Assembly (NCBI GenBank): GCA_905182475.1
Contig: CAJJBR010000033.1
Location: 1-64,000 of the forward strand
Origin: Akkermansiaceae bacterium
GTDB lineage: Bacteria; Verrucomicrobiota; Verrucomicrobiia; Verrucomicrobiales; Akkermansiaceae
Direction: 5' to 3'
DNA: 64,000 nt
In this document: in pieces, positions 1-9,721 of the stretch
How positions within the stretch are numbered: the stretch's first letter is position 1
Layout of the letters: each line of letters starts with the position of its first letter
Program-made: the position numbers and the translations under genes
Notes under the pieces: model-generated
Databases searched by the model: none
What the model was told of the DNA's origin: nothing
What the model saw: the letters and a program-made list of their open reading frames with translations, nothing else

Positions 1-591
1 CACGACCATGAGGGCGGCGATATGAACCCTTGGACGTCATTGCTGCTGATGGTGCTGCCTGTTGCGCTCTCGACTGCGTGGACGAAGGATGGGTTTTCCC
101 AGTCCACTCTCGCGCGGAAAGGGCTTTACGATGATGTGGAGGCATCGAGTTCAGCTTTCCTTGCCTCCGCCCTGCCGCCGCTGACTTTGGAGGAGATTGA
201 AAAAGGACACCGCCGGACTGCGGATGGTTTCCTTGAGTTCAGCATAATGGAGCTATTCTTCGCCACTGGAGATCGTGAACTTCAGAACCTGATCAGCGGG
301 CTGGAAGTGGAGACGGAAGGCCGCATCGTTGAGGAAAAGGCAAACAACGAAAGTGGCACACGGATGCGGCTTTACCGGATGTTCATGACCTGCTGCGTAG
401 CGGACTCACGGGCGATCCCCATCATTCTGGAGTTCGGAAAAGAGCCGCCGATGCTGCCTGAGAATGGATGGGTGAAAATTGCCGGTAAGATGACTTTCCC
501 AGAGGAGAACGGGATGCTGAGGGCAGTGCTGGAAGTGGAGCGCGCGACGGCTGCGGAAGTGCCTTTGGAGGAGAAATTTCTTCGGAGATGA
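1..591 (+). CDS. TIGR03943/YcgQ-like protein, 5' truncated by window edge
   Basis: The reading frame is open to base 1, and residues HDHEGGD precede the first ATG at 22, so that ATG is probably internal. A histidine-rich HDH loop followed by a hydrophobic segment (PWTSLLLMVLPVALS) and, near residue 120, the block MTCCVADSRAIP followed by a conserved GWVKIAGK-type strand match the TIGR03943 (YcgQ-like, DUF1980) family. In these proteins membrane segments precede a C-terminal domain of unknown function. The usual partner is a YcgR-type permease, which would lie upstream and out of view. Family assignment is by motif memory; the exact role is unknown. Confidence 0.7.
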   Translation, partial: HDHEGGDMNPWTSLLLMVLPVALSTAWTKDGFSQSTLARKGLYDDVEASSSAFLASALPPLTLEEIEKGHRRTADGFLEFSIMELFFATGDRELQNLISGLEVETEGRIVEEKANNESGTRMRLYRMFMTCCVADSRAIPIILEFGKEPPMLPENGWVKIAGKMTFPEENGMLRAVLEVERATAAEVPLEEKFLRR

Positions 592-847
592 AAAATTCAA
601 GATTCAAAATTCAAGTAAGAGGATGCCCGCTGTTTGTGTGAGTTAACAGATGCCTTGTTCTTCTGCGGAGGTTTTTGAGCTACTCCATAACGATTCGGGT
701 CGGCTGGAGTGAGATACGCTTTTGTGTGAGACACGGCTGACGCGGAAGAGGTTGGGGGCACTGGCGGTTTTTTAGAGATTCGCTGAGGAGGAGGGGATGG
801 AAGACTTGGGTTGCTGGGCGACAGGAATGATCGCCCCTCCTTGCTTT
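592..847. other. Gene-free interval with one small hairpin
   Basis: No coding frame here is convincing. The stretch opens with an A/T-rich motif (AAATTCAAGATTCAAAATTC). Near its end is a hairpin with 6-bp stem GGGCGA/TCGCCC at 816-836 and loop CAGGAATGA, followed on the plus strand by a pyrimidine-rich run ending in TTTTT. It lies between convergent genes and could serve as a weak terminator for the plus-strand gene. It could also be one of the short dispersed palindromes seen elsewhere in the window. Confidence 0.4.
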
Positions 848-2731
848 TTACTGTTGATCCAGTAGCAGGATGGAGAGTTTTACGTAGCTCTCGGGAGTGA
901 TGGTGAAGGGGGAGGAGTCGGTGGAGATTTTTCCGAAAACGGTATCGGTAGTCGGATCTGGAGCGAGGGTGAGGGTTTGGGATTTGGTGCCGTTTTTGTC
1001 GCCGAAGTCATCGACGGTATTTTCTTTGATGTCGAAGGTGAGTGTGGGAGTAGCCAAGGCGGCGGTGGCGGCTTTGTCGTTGGGGGAGAGCCAGCGGGAG
1101 ACTTGGAGGTTTTCGAGGATGCCGAGTATGAACTTTGCGCGAGCAGGGTCGAGGTTGGCGGTGACTTCCTTCTCCGACTGTGTGGCTTTCCAAGTTTCCG
1201 TGAGGTCGTTGTAAGTGAGTTCGAGAGGCGAGGATCCTGTTTCAGTTCGGGTCAGGTCGGTGAGATCGACTTTCGAGAGGGACCAGAGGCGGGCGTGTCG
1301 CCAGTCGTTCGGGCGGACGGCGATGCTGTCGAGGAAGCTGTTTTCCAAGCGCATGATGGATGGGCTCCCGTTGCGCTTGGCGAAGAGGTTTCCGCGTTTG
1401 TTGAGGCCGAAGGAGATGGCGAGTGCCTGGTTGTTCGACGCGATGAATGAGAGGGTGAGGATGGGGCGGTGGAGACCCCATGGTGAGAGATCTTCCGGGG
1501 CAGCATCGGTCTCGAAGGCTACGGCGCGGGTTTCGGTGGCAGCTTTGAGGAGATTGAAGAGGCGTTGTTCGTTGGCTGGTTGGGAAATGCCGTTGATCGT
1601 TGCCGTCCATGGGGCGGGAGGCTGGCGTGAAATGAGAATGGTCGGAGTCGTGGCTGTCTTGATGGCGATGCCGCGCACGGAGGCGATATTGAGATTTGTG
1701 AGGGTAGGGTCGCGGAGGTCGTTGACGGTGCGTGGAAGGTCGGAAAGGGATGTGAGGTCGAGGTCGGTTTTCAGAGGGATGGTAAAGAGAGTGTCGGGTC
1801 GGTTGCTGATTGTTGCTTGGGTTTCGCGGGCTTCTGGGCTTTCCGAAGGGAGGATGTCTAGGACTGTCTCTGTGGTGGATCCGAAAGGTGTGATGGCGAT
1901 CTGACCGTTCTGCTGGGTGGTTCCGTTAGAGGGAAGGGTGGCTTCTGAGCGGTTGCTGAGGGTGATTGCTTGGAGGGTGACGAGGCCTTCGAGTAGTTTT
2001 TTTACGGCAGTGGGGTTTGTTGAGAGATCGAGGGGTTTTACGATGCGCCAAGGGGTGTTCGGGGCAACGCGGCCGAGGGTCAGATCGCCTTGGTCGGTAC
2101 GGAGGCGGATCTTTTCGAGGGCGAGCGGATTGAAGTGAAGCGGGCGGTGATCGCGGAGATATTTGAAGCCGTCTTTGAATAGGGGGAGGATGTAGCCAGT
2201 GGCTGCATAGACGTGTGATTTGCGCCCGCTTTCTAAAGGGAGGAGATAGGTGGTGGGTATGGGCTGGGGGTTGTCCTCTTCGGTGAGATCTAGCAAGGGG
2301 GTGCGACGACCGAGGCGGAAGAATGCTACCCGTTCACCCGAATCGTTTTTTAATAGGATTTCGGTGTTGCCGGTGGCGAGGCCGGCGAGGGAGGGGTCGA
2401 GTGAATCGCGCGGGACAAAATCACGGACGGTGGCGGTATTGGTAAAAGTGAGGATGGCGATGGCCGCACGGGGATCCATGCGGTCGCGCCATGGGCTGGT
2501 TGCCTCCCAGCCGGTTTCGGTTTTGATGAAATGAGCACGGATATCCCCTGAATTAAGGGTGATGGAGGTGACTGCTTCTGGTTCGAAGTCCGGATAGATT
2601 TTTTCCCCTACGGCAGTGGGTGGGGGCCCGAGGAGGCGGTCGAGGCTGCCTTCACGAAGCTGCCATACCGCGAGGCAGCCTAGTAGGGCGGCGGTGACGA
2701 GGAGCAGGATGGTGACGATGAGGGAGCGCAA
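848..2731 (-). CDS. DUF4340 domain-containing protein
   Basis: A 627-residue protein with one N-terminal membrane anchor (residues 3-22, LIVTILLLVTAALLGCLAVW), then a large extracytoplasmic part with repeated DUF4340-type units of the kind ITLNSGDIRAHFIKTETGW. It is the last gene of a minus-strand set after a GldF-like permease and a GldG-like auxiliary protein, 68 bases downstream of the latter. DUF4340 proteins usually sit in this position beside ABC-2 exporters, and their role is not established. The ATG is preceded by an A/T-rich intergenic motif and not by a clear ribosome binding site. Confidence 0.8.
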   Translation of the reverse strand: MRSLIVTILLLVTAALLGCLAVWQLREGSLDRLLGPPPTAVGEKIYPDFEPEAVTSITLNSGDIRAHFIKTETGWEATSPWRDRMDPRAAIAILTFTNTATVRDFVPRDSLDPSLAGLATGNTEILLKNDSGERVAFFRLGRRTPLLDLTEEDNPQPIPTTYLLPLESGRKSHVYAATGYILPLFKDGFKYLRDHRPLHFNPLALEKIRLRTDQGDLTLGRVAPNTPWRIVKPLDLSTNPTAVKKLLEGLVTLQAITLSNRSEATLPSNGTTQQNGQIAITPFGSTTETVLDILPSESPEARETQATISNRPDTLFTIPLKTDLDLTSLSDLPRTVNDLRDPTLTNLNIASVRGIAIKTATTPTILISRQPPAPWTATINGISQPANEQRLFNLLKAATETRAVAFETDAAPEDLSPWGLHRPILTLSFIASNNQALAISFGLNKRGNLFAKRNGSPSIMRLENSFLDSIAVRPNDWRHARLWSLSKVDLTDLTRTETGSSPLELTYNDLTETWKATQSEKEVTANLDPARAKFILGILENLQVSRWLSPNDKAATAALATPTLTFDIKENTVDDFGDKNGTKSQTLTLAPDPTTDTVFGKISTDSSPFTITPESYVKLSILLLDQQ

Positions 2732-2799
2732 AACTTTAAACTCTAAATTTTAAACTCGAAGGAAGAGAAGAGAGGGAATATCGAATGAGGGAGGAAGAT

Positions 2800-4350
2800 T
2801 TATGATCTGCGTGAGGAGAAGATGAGGCCGCCGATCAGGAGGAAGGCGGCGGGGGCGAAGACGAGGTTGAGGCGATTGATGAAGGATACTTGGGCATCGA
2901 GGAGGGGGAGCTTGTAGGTGCCGATGGTGCGCGGTGAGAGGCCGGTGAGGGATTCGCGGTGGACGAGCCAGTTCGCGGAGGAGGAGAGAAAGTCGATGTT
3001 TTCGGCTCGTTGGCGGTCGGGTTCGAGGAAGTCGGTGTTTGCGATGACGACCATGCGGGAGGTGTCTGCTGCGAAGCGGTCGTCGTTTGCTGCTCCACGG
3101 GTAACGGATGCGGCGAGGTAAACTGGCGGGGCGGTGTCTCGGATGACGTCGAAGGTTTCACCTGCTTGGTTTTCGCCGGAATTTTTTCCGAAATCGGCTT
3201 CGCCCCAAAACTCGTTTGAGATCCGGATGAGGGGGGTAGGAGAAATTTTACGTAGGGCGAGGTCGTCGGCATTCTCGCGGACTCCGAGGGATGATGAAGC
3301 ACCCTCGAAGACAGCTGCCTGGCCGGCGAGATCTTTGAGGAAAGGGATTCCGGTGGTGAAGTTGCCGCGTGCGGTGGTGATGAGTCGGTTGGCGTCCTTT
3401 GAGATGATTCGGTCGCGGCGGGGTGTTACGCCTTTTGCGCGGAGGAAGGTGCGGAGTTTGGGAGGACACTGGCCTGGCTCTAGCATGATGAAGAGGGCGG
3501 AGCGTGGGGAGTTCCAGTAGGCCTCGAGGGTGGCGATTTCCTGTTCGGTGAAATCGTATTTCGGAGCGATGATGGCGAGGCCGTTGACCTCCTCTGGTAT
3601 TTGCGTGAGGCCGACGAGGTTCGCGGGAGTGAGCTGGATGTTTTGGTAGCGGAGGGTGGCGGCGAGGTTGTTCCAAGGGGAGTTTGCTCCCTCGGAATCG
3701 ATGCGGGATTTGTCGGCCAGAAAGAGGAAGGTGCGGGGTTTTCCCTCGATGGCCTCGACGAGACGAGCGGTGAGGAGGTCTTCTGCGCGGAAGGAGTCCG
3801 GGCGGCGCTGGCCGGAACCGTCGATGGAGTAGGTGAGCATTTCCTCGGCGAGAGCGAGGGTGATGTGTGGATTGAGTGCCGCAGTGCCGTTGATGGTTTC
3901 CGTGACGATGGGGGTGTCTTCATCCGGCCGTGCATCGATAAGGAGTAGGTCGCGGACGAGGGTGAGGTCGTAAGCGGCGGTGAATTGGGCGGTGCGATCT
4001 GGGGCGCGGATGGGATCGATGATTTCGAGTTCGATTTTCCCTCCGGAAACGCGGGCGTATTCCTCTGCTAGAGCGCGGACGCGCTGATAAAAGGGCGACG
4101 AACGGCGGAAGGCCATGATCCATTTCACCGGCTGGGTGCGGGTAGTAACGGCATCGCTCTTCAGATAATTTTCCGAAGAGGAGGAGAGGGTGTAGTCGGC
4201 GGCGCGGGAGCGGTCGGCTCGTGTGTAGTTCTGCGAACCTAGGTAGTTTACGAAAACAACGATGGCGAGTAGCAGAACGATCTGTAAAATCGAAAGGAAG
4301 CCAATTCCGAAGCGGTTCGGGCGGGATTGTCTGTTTTTCTTTTCGGACAT
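2800..4350 (-). CDS. GldG-like ABC transporter auxiliary protein
   Basis: A 516-residue protein with a short basic N terminus, one membrane segment (about 17-38), a long extracytoplasmic region and a second membrane segment at the C-terminal end (about 490-510) followed by SSRRS. This is the layout of the GldG/ABC_transp_aux family, which partners GldF-type permeases. The middle contains segments such as LLTARLVEAIEGKPRTFLFL and the GLAIIAPKYDFTEQE type typical of the family. It lies between the permease and the DUF4340 gene. In Bacteroidota GldFG supports gliding and secretion; here an envelope export role is inferred only. Confidence 0.8.
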   Translation of the reverse strand: MSEKKNRQSRPNRFGIGFLSILQIVLLLAIVVFVNYLGSQNYTRADRSRAADYTLSSSSENYLKSDAVTTRTQPVKWIMAFRRSSPFYQRVRALAEEYARVSGGKIELEIIDPIRAPDRTAQFTAAYDLTLVRDLLLIDARPDEDTPIVTETINGTAALNPHITLALAEEMLTYSIDGSGQRRPDSFRAEDLLTARLVEAIEGKPRTFLFLADKSRIDSEGANSPWNNLAATLRYQNIQLTPANLVGLTQIPEEVNGLAIIAPKYDFTEQEIATLEAYWNSPRSALFIMLEPGQCPPKLRTFLRAKGVTPRRDRIISKDANRLITTARGNFTTGIPFLKDLAGQAAVFEGASSSLGVRENADDLALRKISPTPLIRISNEFWGEADFGKNSGENQAGETFDVIRDTAPPVYLAASVTRGAANDDRFAADTSRMVVIANTDFLEPDRQRAENIDFLSSSANWLVHRESLTGLSPRTIGTYKLPLLDAQVSFINRLNLVFAPAAFLLIGGLIFSSRRS

Positions 4351-4365
4351 GGGTGGGAATGAAAC

Positions 4366-4457
4366 TTTAAATCTTAAACTTTAAACCTCAAGGAAGAGCT
4401 GCTGTTCGCGGCTTTGGGGAGTTAGGGATAGGTCTGGTTTAAAGTTTAAGATTTAAA
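4366..4457. repeat. 22-bp perfect inverted repeat between permease and gldG-like genes
   Basis: Bases 4366-4387 are the exact reverse complement of 4436-4457. Both arms are almost pure A/T (core TTAAACTTTAAACC) and are separated by 48 bases. In RNA this would form a long stem inside the exporter transcript, between two genes expected to be co-transcribed. Single arms of similar composition follow the DUF4340 start (2731-2760) and the end of the first gene (589-616), so this looks like a dispersed intergenic element. Confidence 0.75.
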
Positions 4458-4459
4458 AT

Positions 4460-5212
4460 TTAAGGCTTCCAGCGGCGCAGATCGATAATCTGGTGGGTGA
4501 GAAAGAGGACGAAGGCGGTTACGGAAAGGTAGTAAACGACTGGGCGGGAATCCAAGAGGCCGTTGGTGAAGTAATGGAGGTGCTGCTGGGAGGAAATGTA
4601 GTGGAAGAAGCCGGCACCCGCGAAAGACTCGCCCCAGATAACGGTGACGAAGCCGAGGAAGTAGTGGATGACCAGTATGGTGATGGTGACGATACCCGCG
4701 ATGATCTGGCTGGATGTGAGGGAGGAAGCGAGGCAGCCGATGGCCGTGAAGGCACTACCCATGAGGAAGAGAATGAGGAACGTGCCCCAGAGCGCGCCTT
4801 CCGAGTAGGCTGGCGGGATTTCTGTAAACCACGAGAAGGCTTTGAACTGGAGATAGGCTGGGATCCACAAGATGATGTAGAACATCATCGCGGCAAAATA
4901 TTTCGAAAGGACGACCTGCCAGGTGCGTACCGGGGCGGTGAGGAGGGTTTCCATCGTGCCCGATCGCTCTTCATCGGCGAAGAGCCGCATGGTGATCAGG
5001 GGGAAAATGAAGAGGAAATAGAACCAGAAAAGCGGGGTGTGGAAGGTGACATAGATGAGACTGTCTTTCACCGGTGTGTCTCGGAATCCTTTCATGGCGG
5101 ATGAAAGGGAAAGCCCCTGCATCAGGGCGACGAACGCGAGCACGATCCAACCGAAGGGGTTGAGAAAGTAGGTGTTGAGTTCCTTTCTAGTGAGGATACG
5201 TAGGACGCGCAT
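4460..5212 (-). CDS. ABC-2 type permease, GldF/NosY-like
   Basis: A 250-residue protein with six predicted membrane helices and the family signature MRLFADEERSGTMETLLTAP (about residues 76-95), typical of GldF/NosY-like ABC-2 permeases. It heads the minus-strand set permease, GldG-like, DUF4340. The ATP-binding subunit that normally sits directly upstream is absent: the next 800 bases hold only gene relics. The ATPase must therefore be encoded elsewhere, or the transporter is incomplete. Confidence 0.85.
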   Translation of the reverse strand: MRVLRILTRKELNTYFLNPFGWIVLAFVALMQGLSLSSAMKGFRDTPVKDSLIYVTFHTPLFWFYFLFIFPLITMRLFADEERSGTMETLLTAPVRTWQVVLSKYFAAMMFYIILWIPAYLQFKAFSWFTEIPPAYSEGALWGTFLILFLMGSAFTAIGCLASSLTSSQIIAGIVTITILVIHYFLGFVTVIWGESFAGAGFFHYISSQQHLHYFTNGLLDSRPVVYYLSVTAFVLFLTHQIIDLRRWKP

Positions 5213-5507
5213 GGGCGGAGATATTGAACGACCTTGGCGGAACGTCCAACCTAGAATTGCGAGGAAAACGTAGGAACCTGTTTTACCGCGCTCGTTCCTC
5301 CGGAAAACAGGGGAGGGTATCTGATGCTGGTTGGGTCTGCCATGGGCATGGCTCGCCGTTTCTTTTCATGGCTGCTCGGCGAAATAAATATGAGAGAATC
5401 AAGCGCTGCGATGATAAATGGCAATTACTGCACCGTAGATGCTGCATGGAATTTACGCGCCCTTAGAGCACTGCCCATCTGCTTCAGCATGGTTTCCGGG
5501 TAACTGA

Positions 5508-5795
5508 GTCTCCTTTTGGCCATGGCTGGCTTGGGCTTCGTCCGCGCCAGAGAAAGCAGAGACACAGGCAGAGGTGATCACCGATGAAACCTTTGGAGCA
5601 ATCGGCGATGGCAAGACCGATACCGACTGGATTACCTCGAAATTCATTATCGACGACAGCACGGGCGTGGAAAACAGCAGCCTCCCGGTTTTCGAGGTGC
5701 TTTCCACCCTCAAGCCGGTTCCACTGAAAATCGACCGGCTGACACGCGGGCAGAGCCGCCTGAGCCTGAGGCCGGAAAATGACTGCCTCGTTTAA
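5508..5795 (+). pseudogene. Relic of an exported pectin-lyase-fold-like protein
   Basis: One frame reads ITDETFGAIGDGKTDTDW, which resembles the FGAxGDGxTDDT opening of pectin-lyase-fold (right-handed beta-helix) proteins. A signal-peptide-like string (LSLLLAMAGLGFVRA) lies just upstream but in a different frame, and the coding part stops after about 75 residues without a beta-helix body. I read this as a frameshifted 5' fragment. The flanks 5213-5507 and 5796-6009 carry no gene I can support, so about 800 bases here are gene debris. The assignment rests on one short motif. Confidence 0.35.
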
Positions 5796-6009
5796 GTGGA
5801 GATAAGAACCGCAAGCAATTCATGCGCCGCGGGAAAAATCAAAACGAGGGAAAAGCGCAATCTGAGATGTCCATCCTCCGCCGGGATGGGTGTCCAGCGG
5901 GAAAGTTCCGCAGATCAGCCCCAACCCCAAGATGGCAAAGGTGATCAAGGTGCTGGGGCTTTGAGGTGGGTGATCCTTCCCGCTGGATCCGTTCGTTCGA
6001 ACGGACAGG

Positions 6010-7266
6010 CTATACTCCGCCGATAGCGATGCGGGAAAATTTCTCGTCGATGAATTTCAGGACGAGGGCTTCGGTTTTCTCGTTTTTGAGGCGCATGACA
6101 GCTTCGATTGAATAGCCACGGGCAATGAGCTGGCGTGCTTGGTCTGGGGCGATGCCGCGAGCCTGAAGGTAGAAGATTTCCTCGTCTGCGATCTGGGCAG
6201 ATGTGGAGCCGTGGGAGCAGGCTACTTGGTCGGCGTTGATCTCTAGTCCGGGCATGGAGTTCGCCTCGCAATCGTCGGTCATGAGGAGGTTCCTGCAGGT
6301 CTGGTAGGCGTCCGTGTGGTGAGCCTTTTCGTTCACGGAGATTAGGCCGGAGAAGATGGTTTTTGAGTGGCCGTAGAGGGTGTTTTTGTAGAGGAGATCC
6401 GAGTTGGTGTTTGGTGAAACGTGATGCTGGAAAGTCCGTTGGTCGAATTCCTGCTCGTGATCCGGGATGGATACGCTAAGCATGTCGGAATGGGCACCGG
6501 GGCCTTCGAGTCGGGACATGGATTCGTTGCGTGCCCAAGCGGCTCCGGTGTTGAGAATAAATGCTCTGGAGCGAGAGTCACGGGCCGTCGAAGTTTCCTT
6601 GATCGCGATCATGCGGGAAACTTCGTTGAGAGCCTGAATGGCGATGTAGTCTAGGGAAGAGTTCTGTCCCGCATACAGATCCTTGTAACCGATTGTGAGG
6701 CCGGGGGTGGAGTCGTCGGCGGAGCGGAAGATGTCGATGACGCGGACTTTGGAAGATTTTCCGGTGACGATGAGAGTATGTGGGAAGACGGTGGTTTCAC
6801 CGGAGATCCAGTGGTGGACTTCGATGGTGTCTTCGACTTCGGTATTGTCCGGGATGTGGACGAAGAGGCCGTTTTTCACGGAGGCTTCATGGAGCGCGGC
6901 ATATTTTGCGGAGCCGAGCCGGCTCTCTTGCTTCATGAAGTGCTGCTCGACGAGATCGGAATGTTTTTCCAATGCCTCGGCGAGTGGGAGGCAGATGACT
7001 CCTTCAGGAAGAGATGTCTCGGAGGAAATTACAGCGTCGTTCAGGAAAACGAATTTCGCGGCGGGAGTTTCGACGCCGGTCGAGCGGGAGATGAGGTCGG
7101 AGTGATCGGCCTCGTTCGCTTCACCGGAAAGGTTGTCGAACTTGAGCTGCTTGATGTTTGCAAAGCGCCATTGCTCGTCACCGCGTTTTGGGGTGGGAGT
7201 GGATTCGTAGCGTGTTTTTGCGGATTCCTGGCGGGCGGTGAACCAAGCGGGGAGGGTAGAGGTCAT
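6010..7266 (-). CDS. sufD: Fe-S cluster assembly protein SufD
   Basis: A 418-residue SufD homologue and last gene of the suf set. SufD with SufB and SufC forms the scaffold complex that builds and transfers Fe-S clusters. The N terminus has the RGDEQWRFANIKQL type seen in SufD. The C-terminal core SufBD domain includes INADQVACSHGSTSAQIADE and ends with the repeated ARQLIARGYSIEAVMRLKNE helix region. It lies 105 bases after sufB and is probably co-transcribed. Length is normal for the family. Confidence 0.95.
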   Translation of the reverse strand: MTSTLPAWFTARQESAKTRYESTPTPKRGDEQWRFANIKQLKFDNLSGEANEADHSDLISRSTGVETPAAKFVFLNDAVISSETSLPEGVICLPLAEALEKHSDLVEQHFMKQESRLGSAKYAALHEASVKNGLFVHIPDNTEVEDTIEVHHWISGETTVFPHTLIVTGKSSKVRVIDIFRSADDSTPGLTIGYKDLYAGQNSSLDYIAIQALNEVSRMIAIKETSTARDSRSRAFILNTGAAWARNESMSRLEGPGAHSDMLSVSIPDHEQEFDQRTFQHHVSPNTNSDLLYKNTLYGHSKTIFSGLISVNEKAHHTDAYQTCRNLLMTDDCEANSMPGLEINADQVACSHGSTSAQIADEEIFYLQARGIAPDQARQLIARGYSIEAVMRLKNEKTEALVLKFIDEKFSRIAIGGV

Positions 7267-7371
7267 GAAGATAGTAAAAAGTTTCTAGTGATCAGTGATT
7301 TGAGGCAGTTATTGGATTCGATTAGTGCCTCCATGTCGCTGCGCTCCATTGTGGAAGAAAAAGAGTCGAGG

Positions 7372-8814
7372 CTACCCGACGGAACCTTCCATTTCAAGGT
7401 CGATGAGGCGCTTGAGTTCGACGGAGTATTCCATTGGGAACTCGCGGACGAGTTCGTTGATGAAGCCGTTGACGGCGAGTGACATAGCTTGGCCTTGATC
7501 GAGGCCGCGCTGCTGCATGTAGAAGAGCATTTCCTCGGAGACCTGGGAGACGCTGGCCTCGTGCTGGGTTGCGTGGCGGTTGCCTTTGACGGTGATAGCT
7601 GGGTAGGTGTCGGTGCGCGAGTTGCTGTTAATGAGCAGGGCGTCGCACTCGGTGTTGTTCTTGCAGCCTTTGAGGTGCTTGGGAATGTGGACTTGGCCAC
7701 GGTAGGTGGAGCGTCCTTCTCCAATGGAGATGGATTTTGAAACGACATTCGAGGTCGTGTTGTTGGCTGCGTGGATCATTTTCGCGCCAGTGTCTTGGTG
7801 CTGGCCGGTGTTTGCGAGAGCGATGGAGATGACCTCTCCACGGGCACCTTCACCTTTCATGATGACACCGGGATATTTCATGGTCAGGCGGGAGCCGATG
7901 TTGCAATCGATCCAGCGGACTTCCGCGTCTTCCATGGCGAGACCACGCTTGGTGACGAGGTTGAAAACGTTCGAAGACCAGTTCTGGACGGTGACATATT
8001 GGATTTTAGCGCCTTTAAGGGCGACGAGTTCGACAACTGCGGAGTGCAGTGTAGCTGTCTCGAACTTGGGAGCTGTGCAGCCTTCCATATACATGACTTC
8101 GGAACCTTCGTCAGCGATGATGAGAGTGCGCTCGAATTGGCCGAAGGACTCGGAGTTGATGCGGAAATAGGCTTGGAGGGGTTGCTTCAGCTTCACGCCT
8201 TTCGGGATGTAGATGAAAGATCCGCCGGAGAAAACCGCGCTGTTGAGGGCTGAGTATTTGTTGTCACCGGTGGGGATGACTTTTCCGAAGTAGGGACGGA
8301 AGATTTCCTCGTGCTCCTTGAGTCCTTCCGCGGAGGTAACGAAGATGACGCCTTGTTTGGAAAGCTCCTCTTTCATGTTCGAGTAAGTGGCCTCGGAGTC
8401 ATACTGTGCTTCCACACCTGCGAGGAACGCGCGTTCTTGCTGGGGGATGCCGAGGCGCTCGAAGGTTTCTAGGACTTCCGGCGGGACTTCATCCCAGCTG
8501 CGCTTTGGCTTCTGTCCGTCGGAGAGGTAGTAGCGAATTTTGTCGAAATCGATGTTATCGAGGTCAGTGGTCGCCCAGTTGGTTGGTGTTTTCTTACTTT
8601 CGAAAACAGCGAGCGCCTTGTGGCGGAACTCGCGCACCCAATCGGGATCGTCTTTCACATCCGAGATGTAATCGACGGTGGCGGAGGTGAGTCCCCATCC
8701 TGCGTCGAACTTGTGGTTTTCGGGAAATTTGAAATCCCCCTTGGTGCGATCGACGTCGATGGCGTTCTGGGTATCCGCGTCGAGGACGGCGGAGTCTGTA
8801 TCTTGAAATGACAT
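7372..8814 (-). CDS. sufB: Fe-S cluster assembly protein SufB
   Basis: A 480-residue SufB, the main scaffold on which Fe-S clusters form in the cytoplasm. Visible hallmarks are [15 protein letters not shown], the beta-helix region [20 protein letters not shown], and the C-terminal block [20 protein letters not shown] holding the conserved Cys near residue 400. The next helix, [20 protein letters not shown], is shared with SufD. It follows sufC by 39 bases on the same strand. Length matches the family. Confidence 0.97.
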   Translation of the reverse strand: MSFQDTDSAVLDADTQNAIDVDRTKGDFKFPENHKFDAGWGLTSATVDYISDVKDDPDWVREFRHKALAVFESKKTPTNWATTDLDNIDFDKIRYYLSDGQKPKRSWDEVPPEVLETFERLGIPQQERAFLAGVEAQYDSEATYSNMKEELSKQGVIFVTSAEGLKEHEEIFRPYFGKVIPTGDNKYSALNSAVFSGGSFIYIPKGVKLKQPLQAYFRINSESFGQFERTLIIADEGSEVMYMEGCTAPKFETATLHSAVVELVALKGAKIQYVTVQNWSSNVFNLVTKRGLAMEDAEVRWIDCNIGSRLTMKYPGVIMKGEGARGEVISIALANTGQHQDTGAKMIHAANNTTSNVVSKSISIGEGRSTYRGQVHIPKHLKGCKNNTECDALLINSNSRTDTYPAITVKGNRHATQHEASVSQVSEEMLFYMQQRGLDQGQAMSLAVNGFINELVREFPMEYSVELKRLIDLEMEGSVG

Positions 8815-8853
8815 GGGAAGTTTGCTGGTGGGAAGTGTTCGGTGAAAGACTAC

Positions 8854-9606
8854 TTACGCTAAGGCTGGCTCTTTGAGGAAGTCGTAGCCTTTTTCCTCGA
8901 GTTCGAGGGCGAGTTCAGGTCCGCCGGATTTTACGATGCGGCCTTCGGACATCACGTGGACGTGGTCTGGCTTGATGTAATCGAGGAGGCGTTGGTAGTG
9001 GGTAATAAGGAGCATGCCACGATCTGGGGAGCGCATGGCATTCACGCCTTTCGCGACGATCTTGAGCGCATCGATATCGAGGCCGGAGTCGGTCTCGTCC
9101 ATAATGCAGTATTTCGGGTCGAGCATCATCATTTGGAGGATCTCGTTGCGTTTTTTCTCACCGCCGGAGAAGCCTTCGTTGACTGCGCGGGCGGTAAATT
9201 TTCTATCCATTTCCAAGAGATCCATTTTCTCGTAGAGCGATTTATAGTAACCGACGGCGTCGATGTCCTGGCCTTTCGGGAGGCGCGACTGGAGGGCGGC
9301 GCGGATGAAGTTGGCATTAGAGACGCCGGGGACTTCGTTAGGATACTGAAAAGCGAGGAAAATTCCGGCGCGGGAACGCTCGTCGATAGACATTTCGGAG
9401 ATGTCCTTGCCATCCATAGTGATTTTACCTGCGGTAGGTAAATAGGATTTGTGGCTGGCGATGACCTTGGAGAGGGTCGATTTGCCGGAACCGTTCGGTC
9501 CCATGATGGCGTGGATTTCACCGGCTGGGATCTCGAGGGTTACGCCTCTGAGGATTTCGGTGCCGTTTTCGAGTGATGCGTGTAGGTCTTGGATATGGAG
9601 GCTCAT
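8854..9606 (-). CDS. sufC: Fe-S assembly ATPase SufC
   Basis: A 250-residue ABC-type ATPase that powers the SufBCD scaffold. It has Walker [10 protein letters not shown], the signature [10 protein letters not shown] and Walker [12 protein letters not shown] start it at the internal ATG giving [12 protein letters not shown], because SufC proteins begin close to this strand and are about 250 residues. The longer upstream frame (13 extra residues) adds only unalignable sequence. The first gene of the operon is the fur-like regulator upstream. Confidence 0.95.
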   Translation of the reverse strand: MSLHIQDLHASLENGTEILRGVTLEIPAGEIHAIMGPNGSGKSTLSKVIASHKSYLPTAGKITMDGKDISEMSIDERSRAGIFLAFQYPNEVPGVSNANFIRAALQSRLPKGQDIDAVGYYKSLYEKMDLLEMDRKFTARAVNEGFSGGEKKRNEILQMMMLDPKYCIMDETDSGLDIDALKIVAKGVNAMRSPDRGMLLITHYQRLLDYIKPDHVHVMSEGRIVKSGGPELALELEEKGYDFLKEPALA

Positions 9607-9721
9607 GTGTAAAAAATTTGACAGCGAATGCACGCGAAAGGGCATGCAAACGTGAGTGGAAGGCTTGGGTTGTGGGAAAGAGTTTAACCACAGATGATCG
9701 CGGATTGAGAGGATTGAGATT

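Noticed and set aside
1215..1904. Long open frame opposite the DUF4340 gene
   Set aside because: Antisense to a conserved gene, no recognisable domain, low-complexity Arg/Ser composition typical of a codon-bias shadow.
4493..5104. Acidic 203-residue frame opposite the permease gene
   Set aside because: Antisense shadow of membrane-helix codons; the permease frame has clear family signatures.
6778..7482. 234-residue frame opposite sufD and spanning the sufB-sufD gap
   Set aside because: Antisense to sufD, no family, no ribosome binding site; explained by codon bias.
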